A stretch of 64,000 bases of DNA from Amarobacter sp964507025 (GTDB lineage Bacteria > Chloroflexota > Dehalococcoidia > Tepidiformales > Tepidiformaceae), in contig CAZDOK010000005.1 of assembly GCA_964507025.1 (NCBI GenBank), positions 124,001 through 188,000 on the forward strand, written 5' to 3'. Below the pieces are notes generated by a model that saw only the letters and a list, made by a program, of their open reading frames with translations, was not told the DNA's origin and did not search any database. A program made the position numbers and the translations under genes. Shown piece after piece: positions 25,243 to 34,269 of the stretch; position 1 is the first letter of the stretch; every line of letters starts with the position of its first letter.

Positions 25243-26022
25243 CTATTCCACCTTGGCCAGGAACTGGTCCACCCGCGCGTTGTACGCCGCCGCTGCCTCG
25301 TAGTACACGTTGTGGGGCGCGCCATCGATCACGTGGTACTCCGAACCCGGCACCAGCCGGTGCAGGTTCTCCGCCCAGGGCACGAGCCGGTCGAGGCCAC
25401 CGATGACGATGAGCATCGGCGAACTGATCTTCGGGACACCGGCAGCGAGCTCGGCCGGGTCGCCCAGCAGGCCGCGGGTGACGCGGCGGGGGTGGCGAAG
25501 CGCCTCGAGCCGCGTGGCTGTGGAGCGGATGCGGAGGTAGCGCTCGTACATTCTCGGTTGCGCGGCCTTGAAGCCATCGGTGAGCGAATCGCCGATGGGG
25601 AGGAACAGGGTGTCCTTGTCGAGGGGGTCGGCGGGGATGCGCGGAGCGGTATCGCCGGTGGGGACGCCCATGCCCGAAGGAATGAGCGCTTTGGCTTGGC
25701 CCGGGTGGCGGGCAGCCCAGCGGATGATGGTGTTCGCGCCCATGGAGTTGCCGGCAAGGATGGGGCGTTCGATGCCCAGGGCCGCGAGAAAGCCCTCGAG
25801 CTCATCTGCGCGGTTTGGTTCATCCTCGTCGCGCGGGCTGTTGCTGGAGTGGCCGTGGTTCACGCTGTCGTATGCGATGCAGCGGTAGCGGTCGCGAAAG
25901 CAGGCGAATTGCTGGAACCACGCCTCGGCGCAGGAGCTCATCCCGTGGAGGAAGACGAGGGGCTGCCCCTCTCCCTCCTCGACGTAGTAGATGTCGGTGG
26001 CGCCGACTTCGATCCAGGGCAT
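25243..26022 (-). CDS. alpha/beta-fold hydrolase
   Basis: A 259-residue hydrolase. The oxyanion HG follows a strand in LVFLHGMSSCAEAWFQQ (about residue 23), the nucleophile elbow is GNSMGAN near 92 (Ser), the acid is in VIGGLDRLVPW, and the His in IDGAPHNVYYEA. All triad members are present. Members act as esterases, C-C hydrolases or dehalogenases; unassigned here. A MarR gene and an MFS transporter on the same strand lie upstream, suggesting a small regulated detoxification or catabolic set. Confidence 0.88.
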   Translation of the reverse strand: MPWIEVGATDIYYVEEGEGQPLVFLHGMSSCAEAWFQQFACFRDRYRCIAYDSVNHGHSSNSPRDEDEPNRADELEGFLAALGIERPILAGNSMGANTIIRWAARHPGQAKALIPSGMGVPTGDTAPRIPADPLDKDTLFLPIGDSLTDGFKAAQPRMYERYLRIRSTATRLEALRHPRRVTRGLLGDPAELAAGVPKISSPMLIVIGGLDRLVPWAENLHRLVPGSEYHVIDGAPHNVYYEAAAAYNARVDQFLAKVE

Positions 26023-26090
26023 GGCTGACTCCTCCCGGGTGCGAGTGCGGGCGGGATCCTACGGCAGCCGGCCCGGCGCTGCCAGCGGGG

Positions 26091-26540
26091 TCAGGGGTCG
26101 TGCCTGGTTGCGGAGTCGGCGATGCGGCGCAGGGTATCTGCGAGGGCGGCTGCCTCGGTATCGGTGAGCAGGCTGGCGAAGTAGGCATCGACGCCTCGCA
26201 TGTGAACCGGAGCGGCATCGTGCAGCCGTGCGACACCGGCGGGCTCGAGACTCACCCAGCGGCCGCGCTTGTCCCGGTCGTCTGCGGAGCGGCTGACGAG
26301 TCGGGATTCGCACATGCGATCGACGAGGCGGGTGAGGCCGCTCTTGCTGAGCAGGACCCTGTCGGCAAGGTCAGTCATGCGGAGCCTGAGGCCTTCGGCT
26401 TCTTCGAGGTGGACGAGCACGTCGTACCAGGTGAGCGGCAGGGCCTTCTCTGCTTCCAGCTCCGCTTCCAGCAGGCGGATCACGTGCGCGTGCGCTTCAA
26501 GGAACGCTCGCCAGGCCTCCATGCGAATGCCACTCACCAC
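26091..26540 (-). CDS. MarR family transcriptional regulator
   Basis: A 149-residue winged-helix protein: LRMTDLADRVLLSKSGLTRLVDRMCESRLVSRSADDRDKRGRWVSLEPAG covers the recognition helix and wing (DDRDKRG). GTG 26540 is given as start; the ATG at 26522 (MEAWRAFLEAHAHV) is an equally good alternative. It sits between the MFS transporter and the hydrolase, all minus strand, so it may control one or both. Confidence 0.85.
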   Translation of the reverse strand: MVSGIRMEAWRAFLEAHAHVIRLLEAELEAEKALPLTWYDVLVHLEEAEGLRLRMTDLADRVLLSKSGLTRLVDRMCESRLVSRSADDRDKRGRWVSLEPAGVARLHDAAPVHMRGVDAYFASLLTDTEAAALADTLRRIADSATRHDP

Positions 26541-26616
26541 GTGGACATGGTCCTTGGTGGGAAGGGCGGTAGCAACGTCCGGTATGCCCGGTAATCATGG
26601 CCGTTTGGCGCAGCGG

Positions 26617-27945
26617 CTAGCGGGCAGCGGGGGCGGGGCTGGCAGGAGACGATGGCCCGGAAGCGTGCAGTCCCGAAGCGTCGGCTTCGATCGCTGCCTG
26701 GCTCGTGGCGTCGATTCCGCGCAGGGCCTTGCTCATCGCGAAGATGGTGAGCGACAGGGCGGCGGTGACCACGGAAGCGACGGCAACCGCAGTGGGGGCG
26801 CCGAATGCTTCGGCCATGGCAGCGACCGGTACGGTCCCGAGCGGGGTAAGTCCGAACGTCATCATCATCAGGCTCATCACGCGCCCTCGGACCTCATCGG
26901 GGATGAGGAGCTGGACGACGGTGTTGTTCATAGTGGTGAAGATGCTGGCGAAGACATCGGCGATGAGGACGAGCGGGAGGGCGAGGAGGAACCAGGGGCT
27001 GATCGCGAAGAGGAAGAGCCCGCCTGCGAAGGCGAGGAGGCTCGCCATCATCAAGCGCAGGCGGCGCGGGGAATCGCCGCGCCAGGCTACGTAGAACGAA
27101 CCGAGGATTCCGCCGATACCCGCGGCGGCCTGGAGCAGGCCGAGCCCGCCGGAGCCCTTGTGCCAGATATCCTCGGCAAACACCACGAGCAGCGCCTGGA
27201 AGGGCATGGCCAGGAGGATCGGCACGATGCCGAGCACCATCAGGGCGCGGACGGGCGGGTCGCCGGCCACGTAGCGCATACCGGCCCAGAGCTCGGCGAG
27301 TACTGGCTTCTGGCCCATGCCCGGCACTGGCGGCGATTTCGAGACGCGCGACATGGAGAAGAGCGCCATGGCGTACATGGTGACCGCGACGACATAGACC
27401 CAGCGGACTCCGGCGAGGGCGATGATGAAACCGGCGAGCACCGGCCCGACCACGCGTGCGGCGTTCATGCCGCCCATCTGGAGCGCCATCGCGTTCCCGA
27501 GCCCCTGGCGCCCGACGATGCTGACCACGATCGCCTGGCGGGCGGGCATGATGAACGGGAAGGTGCAACCCATGAAGAACACGACGACCAACAGGTGCCA
27601 GAACTGGAGCTGGCCCGTGAGGAGAAGCACCAGCACCGCCAGTTCGTTGGCCACGAGCACCGATTGGCCGGTCAGGATGAGGCGGCGCTTTTCGACACGG
27701 TCGGCGATAACGCCTCCGAAGGGGGAGACAACGAGCATGGGAATGGCGACGACCAGGTTGATGAGGCCGAGGGCGAGCTCGCTCTTCGTGAGGTCGTAGG
27801 CGAGGTAGGAGCGAACGACGAACTGGCCGTTCATGGCGAAGAAGAAGGCGATATTGCTGGCGTAGAGCCAGCGGAACTGCTGGTGCTTGAGGGAAGAGAA
27901 GGCGCTGGACCGCGGAGGGCGATGGAACTCAGAGGCGTGCGCCAT
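26617..27945 (-). CDS. MFS transporter (DUF894/enterobactin exporter-like)
   Basis: A 442-residue, 12-span transporter. The N-terminus FSSLKHQQFRWLYASNIAFFFAMNGQFVVRSYLAYDLTKS and the loop FGGVIADRVEKRRLIL (residues ~75-90) are typical of the MFS_3/EntS-like group. The C-terminus is Pro/Ala-rich. Substrate unknown. Downstream on the same strand are a MarR regulator and a hydrolase. Confidence 0.9.
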   Translation of the reverse strand: MAHASEFHRPPRSSAFSSLKHQQFRWLYASNIAFFFAMNGQFVVRSYLAYDLTKSELALGLINLVVAIPMLVVSPFGGVIADRVEKRRLILTGQSVLVANELAVLVLLLTGQLQFWHLLVVVFFMGCTFPFIMPARQAIVVSIVGRQGLGNAMALQMGGMNAARVVGPVLAGFIIALAGVRWVYVVAVTMYAMALFSMSRVSKSPPVPGMGQKPVLAELWAGMRYVAGDPPVRALMVLGIVPILLAMPFQALLVVFAEDIWHKGSGGLGLLQAAAGIGGILGSFYVAWRGDSPRRLRLMMASLLAFAGGLFLFAISPWFLLALPLVLIADVFASIFTTMNNTVVQLLIPDEVRGRVMSLMMMTFGLTPLGTVPVAAMAEAFGAPTAVAVASVVTAALSLTIFAMSKALRGIDATSQAAIEADASGLHASGPSSPASPAPAAR

Positions 27946-28073
27946 TTGGTTAGGCTAGCACGAAAGACCGCTGGCGAGATGCTGATCGAGCGCAGAGCGA
28001 CGGGCTCACCTTCACGTGCACGTCACGTTTCGTGGTTATACTCCCCGGCACACCCACCACTCAGGAGTTCACC

Positions 28074-29015
28074 GTGGAATACCGCCACCTCGGCCGGTCG
28101 GGCCTTCAGGTCTCCGTTGTCGGCCTCGGCTGCAACAACTTCGGCATGCGCTGCGACTTCGATCAATCGAAAACCGTGGTGCACAAGGCACTCGATGCCG
28201 GGATCACCCTCTTCGACACGGCCGACGTGTACGGAGGCCAGGGCCTCTCGGAGGAGTTCCTCGGCAAGATTTTGAAGGGCCACCGCCAGGACGTGGTGAT
28301 CGCCACAAAGTTCGGGATGAAGATGGGCGAGGGGCCGCACAAGAGCGGCGGATCGCGCAAGTACATCATCTCGGCGGTGGAGGATTCGCTCCGCCGGCTC
28401 GATACCGATTACATCGACCTCTACCAGATGCACCGGCCGGACCCGGAGACGCCGATCGAGGAGACGCTGCACGCCCTCGACGACCTGGTGCGCTCGGGGA
28501 AGGTGCGGTACATCGGCAACTCGAACTACGGGGGCTGGCAGGCCGCCGAGGCCCACTACGTGGCGAAGCAAGCGAACCTCACGCCATTCATCAGCGCGCA
28601 GAACGAGTACAACCTGCTGGACCGGCGGATCGAGGCCGAGCTCGTGCCGGCCTGCAGCAAGTTCGGGTTGAGCATCCTCCCGTATTTCCCGCTGGCGAGT
28701 GGATTCCTGACGGGCAAGTACCGCCAGGGCCAGGACCTCCCGGCTGGGACGCGCCTGGCCAATGCCGGGCCGATGGCGGCCCGCGTCCTCACTGACAAGA
28801 ACTTCGAGATGCTGGGCAAGCTGGAGGCGTTCGCCGATGCACGCGGCAAGACCATGCTCGACCTGGCAATTGGCTGGCTCGCGAGCCTCTCCCATGTCGG
28901 GAGCGTCATCGCGGGTGCAACGAAGCCCGAGCAGATCGACCAGAACGTCGCCGCGGGCGCCTGGAAGCTGACCGCCGAGGAGCTCGCCGAGGTCGACGCC
29001 ATCAGCAAGCGGTAG
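28074..29015 (+). CDS. aldo/keto reductase
   Basis: A 313-residue TIM-barrel NADPH oxidoreductase. The start region MEYRHLGRSGLQVSVVGLGCNNFGMRCD, catalytic Asp/Tyr in LFDTADVYGGQGLSEEFLG, Lys in VVIATKFGM and His in YQMHRPDPETP complete the AKR tetrad. It belongs to the YhdN/Tas-like group. The GTG at 28074 is favoured, preceded by CAGGAG; an ATG-type start 14 codons earlier is possible but lacks homology-like sequence. Confidence 0.93.
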   Translation: MEYRHLGRSGLQVSVVGLGCNNFGMRCDFDQSKTVVHKALDAGITLFDTADVYGGQGLSEEFLGKILKGHRQDVVIATKFGMKMGEGPHKSGGSRKYIISAVEDSLRRLDTDYIDLYQMHRPDPETPIEETLHALDDLVRSGKVRYIGNSNYGGWQAAEAHYVAKQANLTPFISAQNEYNLLDRRIEAELVPACSKFGLSILPYFPLASGFLTGKYRQGQDLPAGTRLANAGPMAARVLTDKNFEMLGKLEAFADARGKTMLDLAIGWLASLSHVGSVIAGATKPEQIDQNVAAGAWKLTAEELAEVDAISKR

Positions 29016-29034
29016 CGCCCGTTGGCCGTTGGCG

Positions 29035-29313
29035 CTACGGCGTTTCGTCCCAGCGGGCAACCATGGCTGCGAACTGTCGGCGTACCTGGTTGGCCGCTTC
29101 GCCGGTGAAGGCGGAGAGCTCGGCGAGGCGCGCTTCGAGGTAGTCGTGGGCGCTGGCGCCGCTGGTGACGTCGTCGCTATCGGCGGCTTCGTGGAAGAGG
29201 GCAGTCGCGAGGACGCCCGGGTCGGCCGCAATGGCTGCCCGGGCGTCGTCTGGCGTTTCGAGGATGCGGTTGTAGATGCGCGAAAGCTGCCGAAGGAGCG
29301 GGTCGACCGGCAT
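29035..29313 (-). CDS. hypothetical protein, 92 aa
   Basis: A 92-residue acidic, mostly helical protein (MPVDPLLRQLSRIYNRILETPDDARAAIAADPGVLATALFHEA). No recognised domain, signal or membrane span. It lies 18 bases downstream of the zinc-ribbon gene on the same strand, so they are probably cotranscribed. Function unknown. Confidence 0.6.
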   Translation of the reverse strand: MPVDPLLRQLSRIYNRILETPDDARAAIAADPGVLATALFHEAADSDDVTSGASAHDYLEARLAELSAFTGEAANQVRRQFAAMVARWDETP

Positions 29314-29330
29314 CGGCGATCGTTTCCGCG

Positions 29331-29693
29331 CTAGCGGGCGGCTTCTTCGCGGGGGGTGGGCGGCTTGATCTTGCTGTAGCAGTTGCTGCAGTACACGGGC
29401 CGCTCACCGCGCGGCACGAACGGGACTTCGGTCATCTGGCCGCATTCGGCGCAGCTGGCGGGGTGCATCTGGCGGGGCGTCTTGCCCCCGAAGCTGGCGA
29501 AGTTGCCGTAGCGCACGTAGCCGTCGTTCTGTTCGAGGGTGCTCTGGCTGGAGCGGCGGGCCGAGCGGCACGACTGGCAGCGGGTGGGCTCGTTCATCAG
29601 CCCCTTGTTGGCATAGAACTCCTGCTCGCCCGCGGTGAACACGAACATGGTGCCGCAATCGCGGCAGCTGATTTGCTTGTCGGCAAAGGCCAA
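29331..29693 (-). CDS. zinc-ribbon domain protein
   Basis: A 120-residue protein with four CxxC knuckles: CRDCG near residue 10, CQSC near 39, CAECG near 80 and CSNC near 102, giving two potential zinc ribbons. The N-terminal part DKQISCRDCGTMFVFTAGEQEFYANKGLMNEPTRCQSCR matches the zf-trcl/'probable zinc-ribbon' family common in Chloroflexota and clostridia. The second half resembles the CxxC repeat domain (PVYCSNCYSK). Likely nucleic-acid binding; role undefined. Confidence 0.82.
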   Translation of the reverse strand: MAFADKQISCRDCGTMFVFTAGEQEFYANKGLMNEPTRCQSCRSARRSSQSTLEQNDGYVRYGNFASFGGKTPRQMHPASCAECGQMTEVPFVPRGERPVYCSNCYSKIKPPTPREEAAR

Positions 29694-30015
29694 GGGAAAA
29701 GGACTCCTGTTATCCGCACCATGCGGGACTCATCTTCCATGGTAGCAGATGGGGAAAGGGCGGTTGGCCCCCGTCCAGGTGCGTATGTCCTGGACGTGAA
29801 GGAGCGCGCGCGTCAGACAGTGGTGGCGATGTTGCGAGGACCTGACCCATCGCAGCCGCCCGGGGAGTCTCAGATGAAACACGTCCGGACGGGGGATGGT
29901 AGATGGAAGCCGCTCGACCGCCCTATGACCCCGATCATAATAGAGGCGCCCTATTCGACTCATAGGATGCGCGCATTCACGCCGGGGTCTTTCCGCTACC
30001 TCGGACCGAGACGCG
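29694..30015. other. intergenic region before the ABC importer
   Basis: 322 bases with no credible gene. It holds an 8-bp perfect inverted repeat (CGTCCAGG / CCTGGACG, 29772-29796, 9-base loop) and a CATAAT hexamer at 29936-29941 that could be the -10 of the importer operon, with a weak TCGACC 16 bases before it. Base composition is less GC-biased than the coding parts. No tRNA or known RNA family recognised. Confidence 0.5.
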
Positions 30016-30963
30016 ATGTCCACCTACCTCCTCCAACGCTTTCTGCTTGCCGGGCTGACGCTGGTCATCGTGTGCTTCGGCGCGTTCTCGCTGCTGAGGA
30101 TCATGCCCGGGAGTGCGGCGGAACTGATGGTCACCGACCAGGGTTACGCCAACGACATCCCGGAGTTGCGTGCGCAGTTGGGCCTCGATGAGCCGATCTA
30201 CGTCCAACTCTGGGACTGGGTGAAGAACCTCGCCCGAGGGGACCTGGGCCGCTCGCTGTACAGTGGCGAGTCAATCACGAGTGAGGTGGCCCCAAGGATT
30301 CCGATCACCGCCCTGCTGGGCGTACTGATCGTGGGCGTCGGGTGGCTCATTGGTGTGCCGATCGGGATCCTGGCTGCCGTCAAGCAAGGGACGGTGATCG
30401 ATGAAGTCAGTCGTACGATCGCCGTGTTCTTCCTCGCGGTGCCCACGTTCTGGCTCGCGACGATGTTCCTGGTCTTCTCATCCATCTGGTTTGGATGGGC
30501 GCCCTCTCTGCACTTCGTGCGGTTCACTGCGGATCCCGTGGAGCACCTCCAGATCATGATCTGGCCCGCGCTCCTCGGCGGGATCCCGGCATCGGCCGGG
30601 GTGGTACGGGTCACGCGGACGCTCATGCTCGAGGTGCTGCGGCAGGATTTCGTCAGGACGGCGCGGGCAAAGGGACTCGCGCCACGAGCGGTGCTATTCC
30701 GGCACGGCTTGCGGAACGCTTCGCCGCCACTGGTCACGATCCTTGGGCTGCAGGTGACAACAGTGGTGACGGGAGCCGTGATCCTGGAGCAGGTGTTCGC
30801 CATCCCCGGAATGGGAAGGTACATCCTGGAAGCGGCAACCCGCCGCGACTACCCGGTAGTCCAGGCGATCCTCTTGCTCACGGCAACCATGCTCGTGATG
30901 GCAAATCTCGCGGTCGATGTTCTGTACGGCTATCTCGACCCGCGTGTGAGGCTGGGTTCATGA
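30016..30963 (+). CDS. peptide/nickel-type ABC transporter permease (DppB/OppB family)
   Basis: A 315-residue permease with six membrane spans. It starts MSTYLLQRFLLAGLTLVIVCFGAFSLLRIMPGSAAELMV, the standard DppB N-terminus, and has the EAA loop VLRQDFVRTARAKGLAPRAVLFRHGLRNASPPLVTILG near residues 210-245. It forms a heterodimer with the next permease. Stop overlaps the next start by ATGA. The transported solute may be an oligopeptide, sugar or other organic compound. Confidence 0.94.
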   Translation: MSTYLLQRFLLAGLTLVIVCFGAFSLLRIMPGSAAELMVTDQGYANDIPELRAQLGLDEPIYVQLWDWVKNLARGDLGRSLYSGESITSEVAPRIPITALLGVLIVGVGWLIGVPIGILAAVKQGTVIDEVSRTIAVFFLAVPTFWLATMFLVFSSIWFGWAPSLHFVRFTADPVEHLQIMIWPALLGGIPASAGVVRVTRTLMLEVLRQDFVRTARAKGLAPRAVLFRHGLRNASPPLVTILGLQVTTVVTGAVILEQVFAIPGMGRYILEAATRRDYPVVQAILLLTATMLVMANLAVDVLYGYLDPRVRLGS

Positions 30964-31868
30964 GGTCCCCGGCGGTGCTCGTGTCCGAGGGGTCGTGGGA
31001 AGCGCCGGTGCCGGGACGGGCGAGGCGGATTGGGCGAGGCCTCCGGCGGTTGCCCATCACAGGATTGGCCGGGGGCGCGGTCCTCGCGGTGTTCGTACTG
31101 GCGGCGCTTCTTGCCCCGGTGATCGCGCCTTACGACCCGAACGAGAGCGACACCCTGGAGAGACTGATTTCGCCGAACGCCTCCCATTGGTTCGGGACCG
31201 ACCAGCTGGGGCGCGACATCTTCAGCAGGATCCTGTGGGGTGGGCGCTACACCCTCGGGGCCAGCCTCGCCGTTGTGGCGCTTTCCGCAACGATCGCGAC
31301 GACGGTGGCGGTGGTTTCCGGGTACTTCGGCGGCAAAGTCGACCTCGTGATCCAGCGATTCGTTGACGGATGGATCGCCTTCCCCGCCTTTGTGCTCCTC
31401 ATCGCGCTGATCAGCATGCTGGGCCCAAGCCTGCGGAACGTGATCCTGGTCCTAAGCTTCACCATGGCGGGCGGGATGTCCCGGATCCTGCGCTCGAATG
31501 TGATCGTGGTGAAAGAAGCGCCCTACATCGAAATGGCGCGGGTGGTGGGTGCGGGTCCGGTGCGGATCATGTTCCGGCACATCCTCCCGCAGATCGTGCC
31601 CCTGGTGCTGATCCTGGCCTCGGTGCAAATGGGCGGCGTCGTGCTCGCGCTCGCGTCGCTGGGATTCCTCGGCTTCGGCATTCCACCGCCGACGCCCGAG
31701 TGGGGGAGCATGTTGAGCGGCCGTGCGCGCGACTTCATCTACTCCGCGTACTGGTTGGCGCTGTTCCCGGGACTGGCGATCACGCTCACCGTTCTGTGCC
31801 TCAACCTGTTCTTCGACAGCGTGAGGGACGTCATCGATCCGCGCATGCGCGGAACCGGCCGGCGCTAG
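30960..31868 (+). CDS. peptide/nickel-type ABC transporter permease (DppC/OppC family)
   Basis: A 302-residue partner permease. It starts MRSPAVLVSEGSWEAPVPG, has the DppC N-terminal domain LAPVIAPYDPNESDTLERLISPNASHWFGTDQLGRDIFSRILWGGRYTLG, and the EAA loop VVKEAPYIEMARVVGAGPVRIMFRHILPQIVPLVL. The start codon ATG lies within the overlapping ATGA. No ATPase gene is present in the operon, so it must use ATPases encoded elsewhere. Confidence 0.94.
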   Translation: MRSPAVLVSEGSWEAPVPGRARRIGRGLRRLPITGLAGGAVLAVFVLAALLAPVIAPYDPNESDTLERLISPNASHWFGTDQLGRDIFSRILWGGRYTLGASLAVVALSATIATTVAVVSGYFGGKVDLVIQRFVDGWIAFPAFVLLIALISMLGPSLRNVILVLSFTMAGGMSRILRSNVIVVKEAPYIEMARVVGAGPVRIMFRHILPQIVPLVLILASVQMGGVVLALASLGFLGFGIPPPTPEWGSMLSGRARDFIYSAYWLALFPGLAITLTVLCLNLFFDSVRDVIDPRMRGTGRR

Positions 31869-31919
31869 CCCGCGCCTGAAGGGGCGACCAGGCGCGGCAG
31901 CCCAACACAGGAGGAGTCC

Positions 31920-33626
31920 ATGTCACGAATCACCGACGAAACGCCCTATTGGAAGCGGCCGCTGAACGCAGCCGGCGCGCGGAGGCTCGGGAGGCGCGCC
32001 TTTGTCACTGGCGCGGGAGTGACCGCCGCGAGCCTGGTGCTGGGATCCTGCGGCGATGACGATGACGAAGACGGTGACGGCGCGAGTACACCTGGGGCCG
32101 CAACGCCGACTCCAGGACAGGCGGGGCCCACCACGAAGGCCGAGCCCAAGAAGGGCGGCAAGCTGATGGGCGTGGCCGCGGCGACGGGGCTGCACTACGA
32201 CCACCACCAACTTCCCGGCATCGCTGGGGACGGGGGTGTGTACAACCAGCTGCTGAAACTCGGGCGGGGCCAGGAAGTGATGGCCGACCTCGCGGAGAAG
32301 TGGGAGTCCCCCGAACCAAACGTCTACATTTTCCATTTGCGCCCCGGAGTGAAGTTCCAGAACGTTGCGCCGGTCAATGGACGGGCGCTGACTGCCGAGG
32401 ACGTTGTCTACACGATCAACCGCGCGAGGACCAACAACCCGGCGTTCTCCAACCGGTGGATGTGGACCTCGCTTACAGCGCTCGAGGCACCGGATGCCAA
32501 CACCGTAAAGGCTACCTTCGCGCAGCCGTTCGCCCCGGCCCTTTACCACTTCGCGGCGGGCTCGATGGGCGTCATCGCCAAAGAGGTAGTGGACCAATTC
32601 GGCGACCTCAAGGACGCGAAATCCCGCATCGGGACTGGCCCGTTCATCCTGGATGAAGTCCGGAAGGACGAGTTGATCCGCCACAAGCGCAACCCGGACT
32701 ACTTCGATCCACAACTGCCCTATCTCGACGAAATCGAGTCCCCGGTCATTCCCGACCGGCTCAGCCGGATCGTGGCACTGCGCACCGGCCAAATCGATAT
32801 GATCGGGTGGCAGAACGGGATCACGGATCTCGAAGAGGCGAAGCGCGGGATGAGCGACGTGACGGTTGAGACGCGGCCCAGCGATGCCGCCACCGTGCTC
32901 GCGTTCAACCACACCATCGAGCCACTTGGCGACGCGCGCGTGCGTAAAGCGATTAGCCTCGCTGTCGACCGCCAGGCGCTGATCCGCGCTGCAGGCGGAG
33001 AGCAAGCCGGCGTTGTCGTGGGCATGGTCCATCCCAATGGCGCACCCTTCGCGCTCCCTGAGGCAGAACTCGCCGAATTGACGAAGCCGGACATCGCGGA
33101 GGCAAAGCGGCTGCTTTCGGAAGCCGGGCTGGCGGCTGGATTCAGCGTGTCCCTGTCGCTCACCTCGACGGACGTGGTCGGCATCGACGTCGCATCGGTG
33201 CTACAGCAACAGCTTCAGCAAATCGGTGTCAAGCTCACGCTGGATCCCCAGGAGAGCGCCTCGTTCATCCGAAAGCTCACGACGAAAGCGTTCGAACTTA
33301 TCTGGATCGGGAGCTGGACGCCTGCCCTTGATCCGAGCCAGCAGTACCACGGCTCGCTTCGCTCCGACGCTGCGCAGAACTGGTGGGGTGTCAACGTGCC
33401 CGAGGTGAACGCTCTTGACGACAAGCAGATGGCGGAGCTGGACAACAACAAGCGGGCCAGCATCGTCCAGGAGCTGGAACGGCTGAACTTCGAGAAGGCG
33501 ATTGCAGTGCCGCTCTACGCCTTGAACGGCTGGACCGCCTGGAAGAACTTCGTAAAGGACTACGACCACCTGCGGGCCTTCAATGCCCTCGGCTGGCAGA
33601 ACTCCGAGGTTTGGCTCGACAAGTAG
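31920..33626 (+). CDS. ABC transporter substrate-binding lipoprotein (DppA/OppA family)
   Basis: A 568-residue extracytoplasmic solute-binding protein (SBP_bac_5). Its N-terminus combines a twin-arginine-like LGRRAFVTGAGVTAASL with a lipobox ending at Cys (SLVLGSC, residue ~43), followed by an acidic DDDDEDGD linker. The SBP_bac_5 pattern includes LAEKWESPEPNVYIFHLRPGVKFQNVAPVNGRALTAEDVVYTINRAR. GGAGGAG precedes the ATG. It delivers substrate to the two permeases upstream. Confidence 0.94.
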   Translation: MSRITDETPYWKRPLNAAGARRLGRRAFVTGAGVTAASLVLGSCGDDDDEDGDGASTPGAATPTPGQAGPTTKAEPKKGGKLMGVAAATGLHYDHHQLPGIAGDGGVYNQLLKLGRGQEVMADLAEKWESPEPNVYIFHLRPGVKFQNVAPVNGRALTAEDVVYTINRARTNNPAFSNRWMWTSLTALEAPDANTVKATFAQPFAPALYHFAAGSMGVIAKEVVDQFGDLKDAKSRIGTGPFILDEVRKDELIRHKRNPDYFDPQLPYLDEIESPVIPDRLSRIVALRTGQIDMIGWQNGITDLEEAKRGMSDVTVETRPSDAATVLAFNHTIEPLGDARVRKAISLAVDRQALIRAAGGEQAGVVVGMVHPNGAPFALPEAELAELTKPDIAEAKRLLSEAGLAAGFSVSLSLTSTDVVGIDVASVLQQQLQQIGVKLTLDPQESASFIRKLTTKAFELIWIGSWTPALDPSQQYHGSLRSDAAQNWWGVNVPEVNALDDKQMAELDNNKRASIVQELERLNFEKAIAVPLYALNGWTAWKNFVKDYDHLRAFNALGWQNSEVWLDK

Positions 33627-33728
33627 ACCGTCTCCGGTCGTCCGGATCCCGGCTGACCATGTCCGTTGCCAGGGCCCGCAACCGGGCCCAGGTTCAACTC
33701 GGAACAGCGAACCGTATCGCGTCGCCCC

Positions 33729-34193
33729 TCAGTACTTGCCGCCCAGCTTGCGGTGGTCCCAGCTGTACACGTCCACCGGCTTCACCCGGATGACCACGCG
33801 CTTGCTCGCCACCTTCAGCGCGCCCTCCGGGGTGTCGGTCGGGGCGGGGATGCCGTTGTACTTCTCGCCCACCATCCCCATCACCTTCGCGCAGAAGGGG
33901 GTGTCCTCGATGATCTCGGCGTCGCCTTCGATGACGAGTCCGCGGAGCTCGGAGTAGGCCTTCCCGGCTTCGAGCATGCAGGTGATCTTCGGGTTGCGGC
34001 GGAGGTTCAGCACCTTTTGGCTCTTCGCGAAGGTGGTGAAGTGCACCTCGCCATCGACGAGCACGTACCACATGGCCACCAGGTGGGGGTATCCCTTCGG
34101 GCCGATGGAAGCGATCTGGATAGTCCACCCATCCTTCAGGAACTGGTCCTGTTCGTCTGGGGTGAAGGCGATTTCGGAGCGGCGGCTGGGCAT
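33729..34193 (-). CDS. PPOX-class F420-dependent family protein
   Basis: A 154-residue split-barrel protein: MPSRRSEIAFTPDEQDQFLKDGWTIQIASIGPKGYPHLVAMWYVLVDGEVHFTTFAKSQKVLNLRRNPKITCMLEAGKAYSELRGLVIEGDAEIIED is very close to the FDOR/PPOX F420-binding pattern with the KS-x-K-x-x-N-L stretch. The open frame continues upstream without conserved sequence, so the ATG at 34193 is used. Divergent from a second pyridoxamine-oxidase-like gene. Confidence 0.85.
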   Translation of the reverse strand: MPSRRSEIAFTPDEQDQFLKDGWTIQIASIGPKGYPHLVAMWYVLVDGEVHFTTFAKSQKVLNLRRNPKITCMLEAGKAYSELRGLVIEGDAEIIEDTPFCAKVMGMVGEKYNGIPAPTDTPEGALKVASKRVVIRVKPVDVYSWDHRKLGGKY

Positions 34194-34269
34194 TGGGGCT
34201 TCTCCCGCGGAGTAAGATGCGTGCTGCACAGTAGAGCCGCTTCGCGCGGCCGGGGCAAGGAGACTCACA

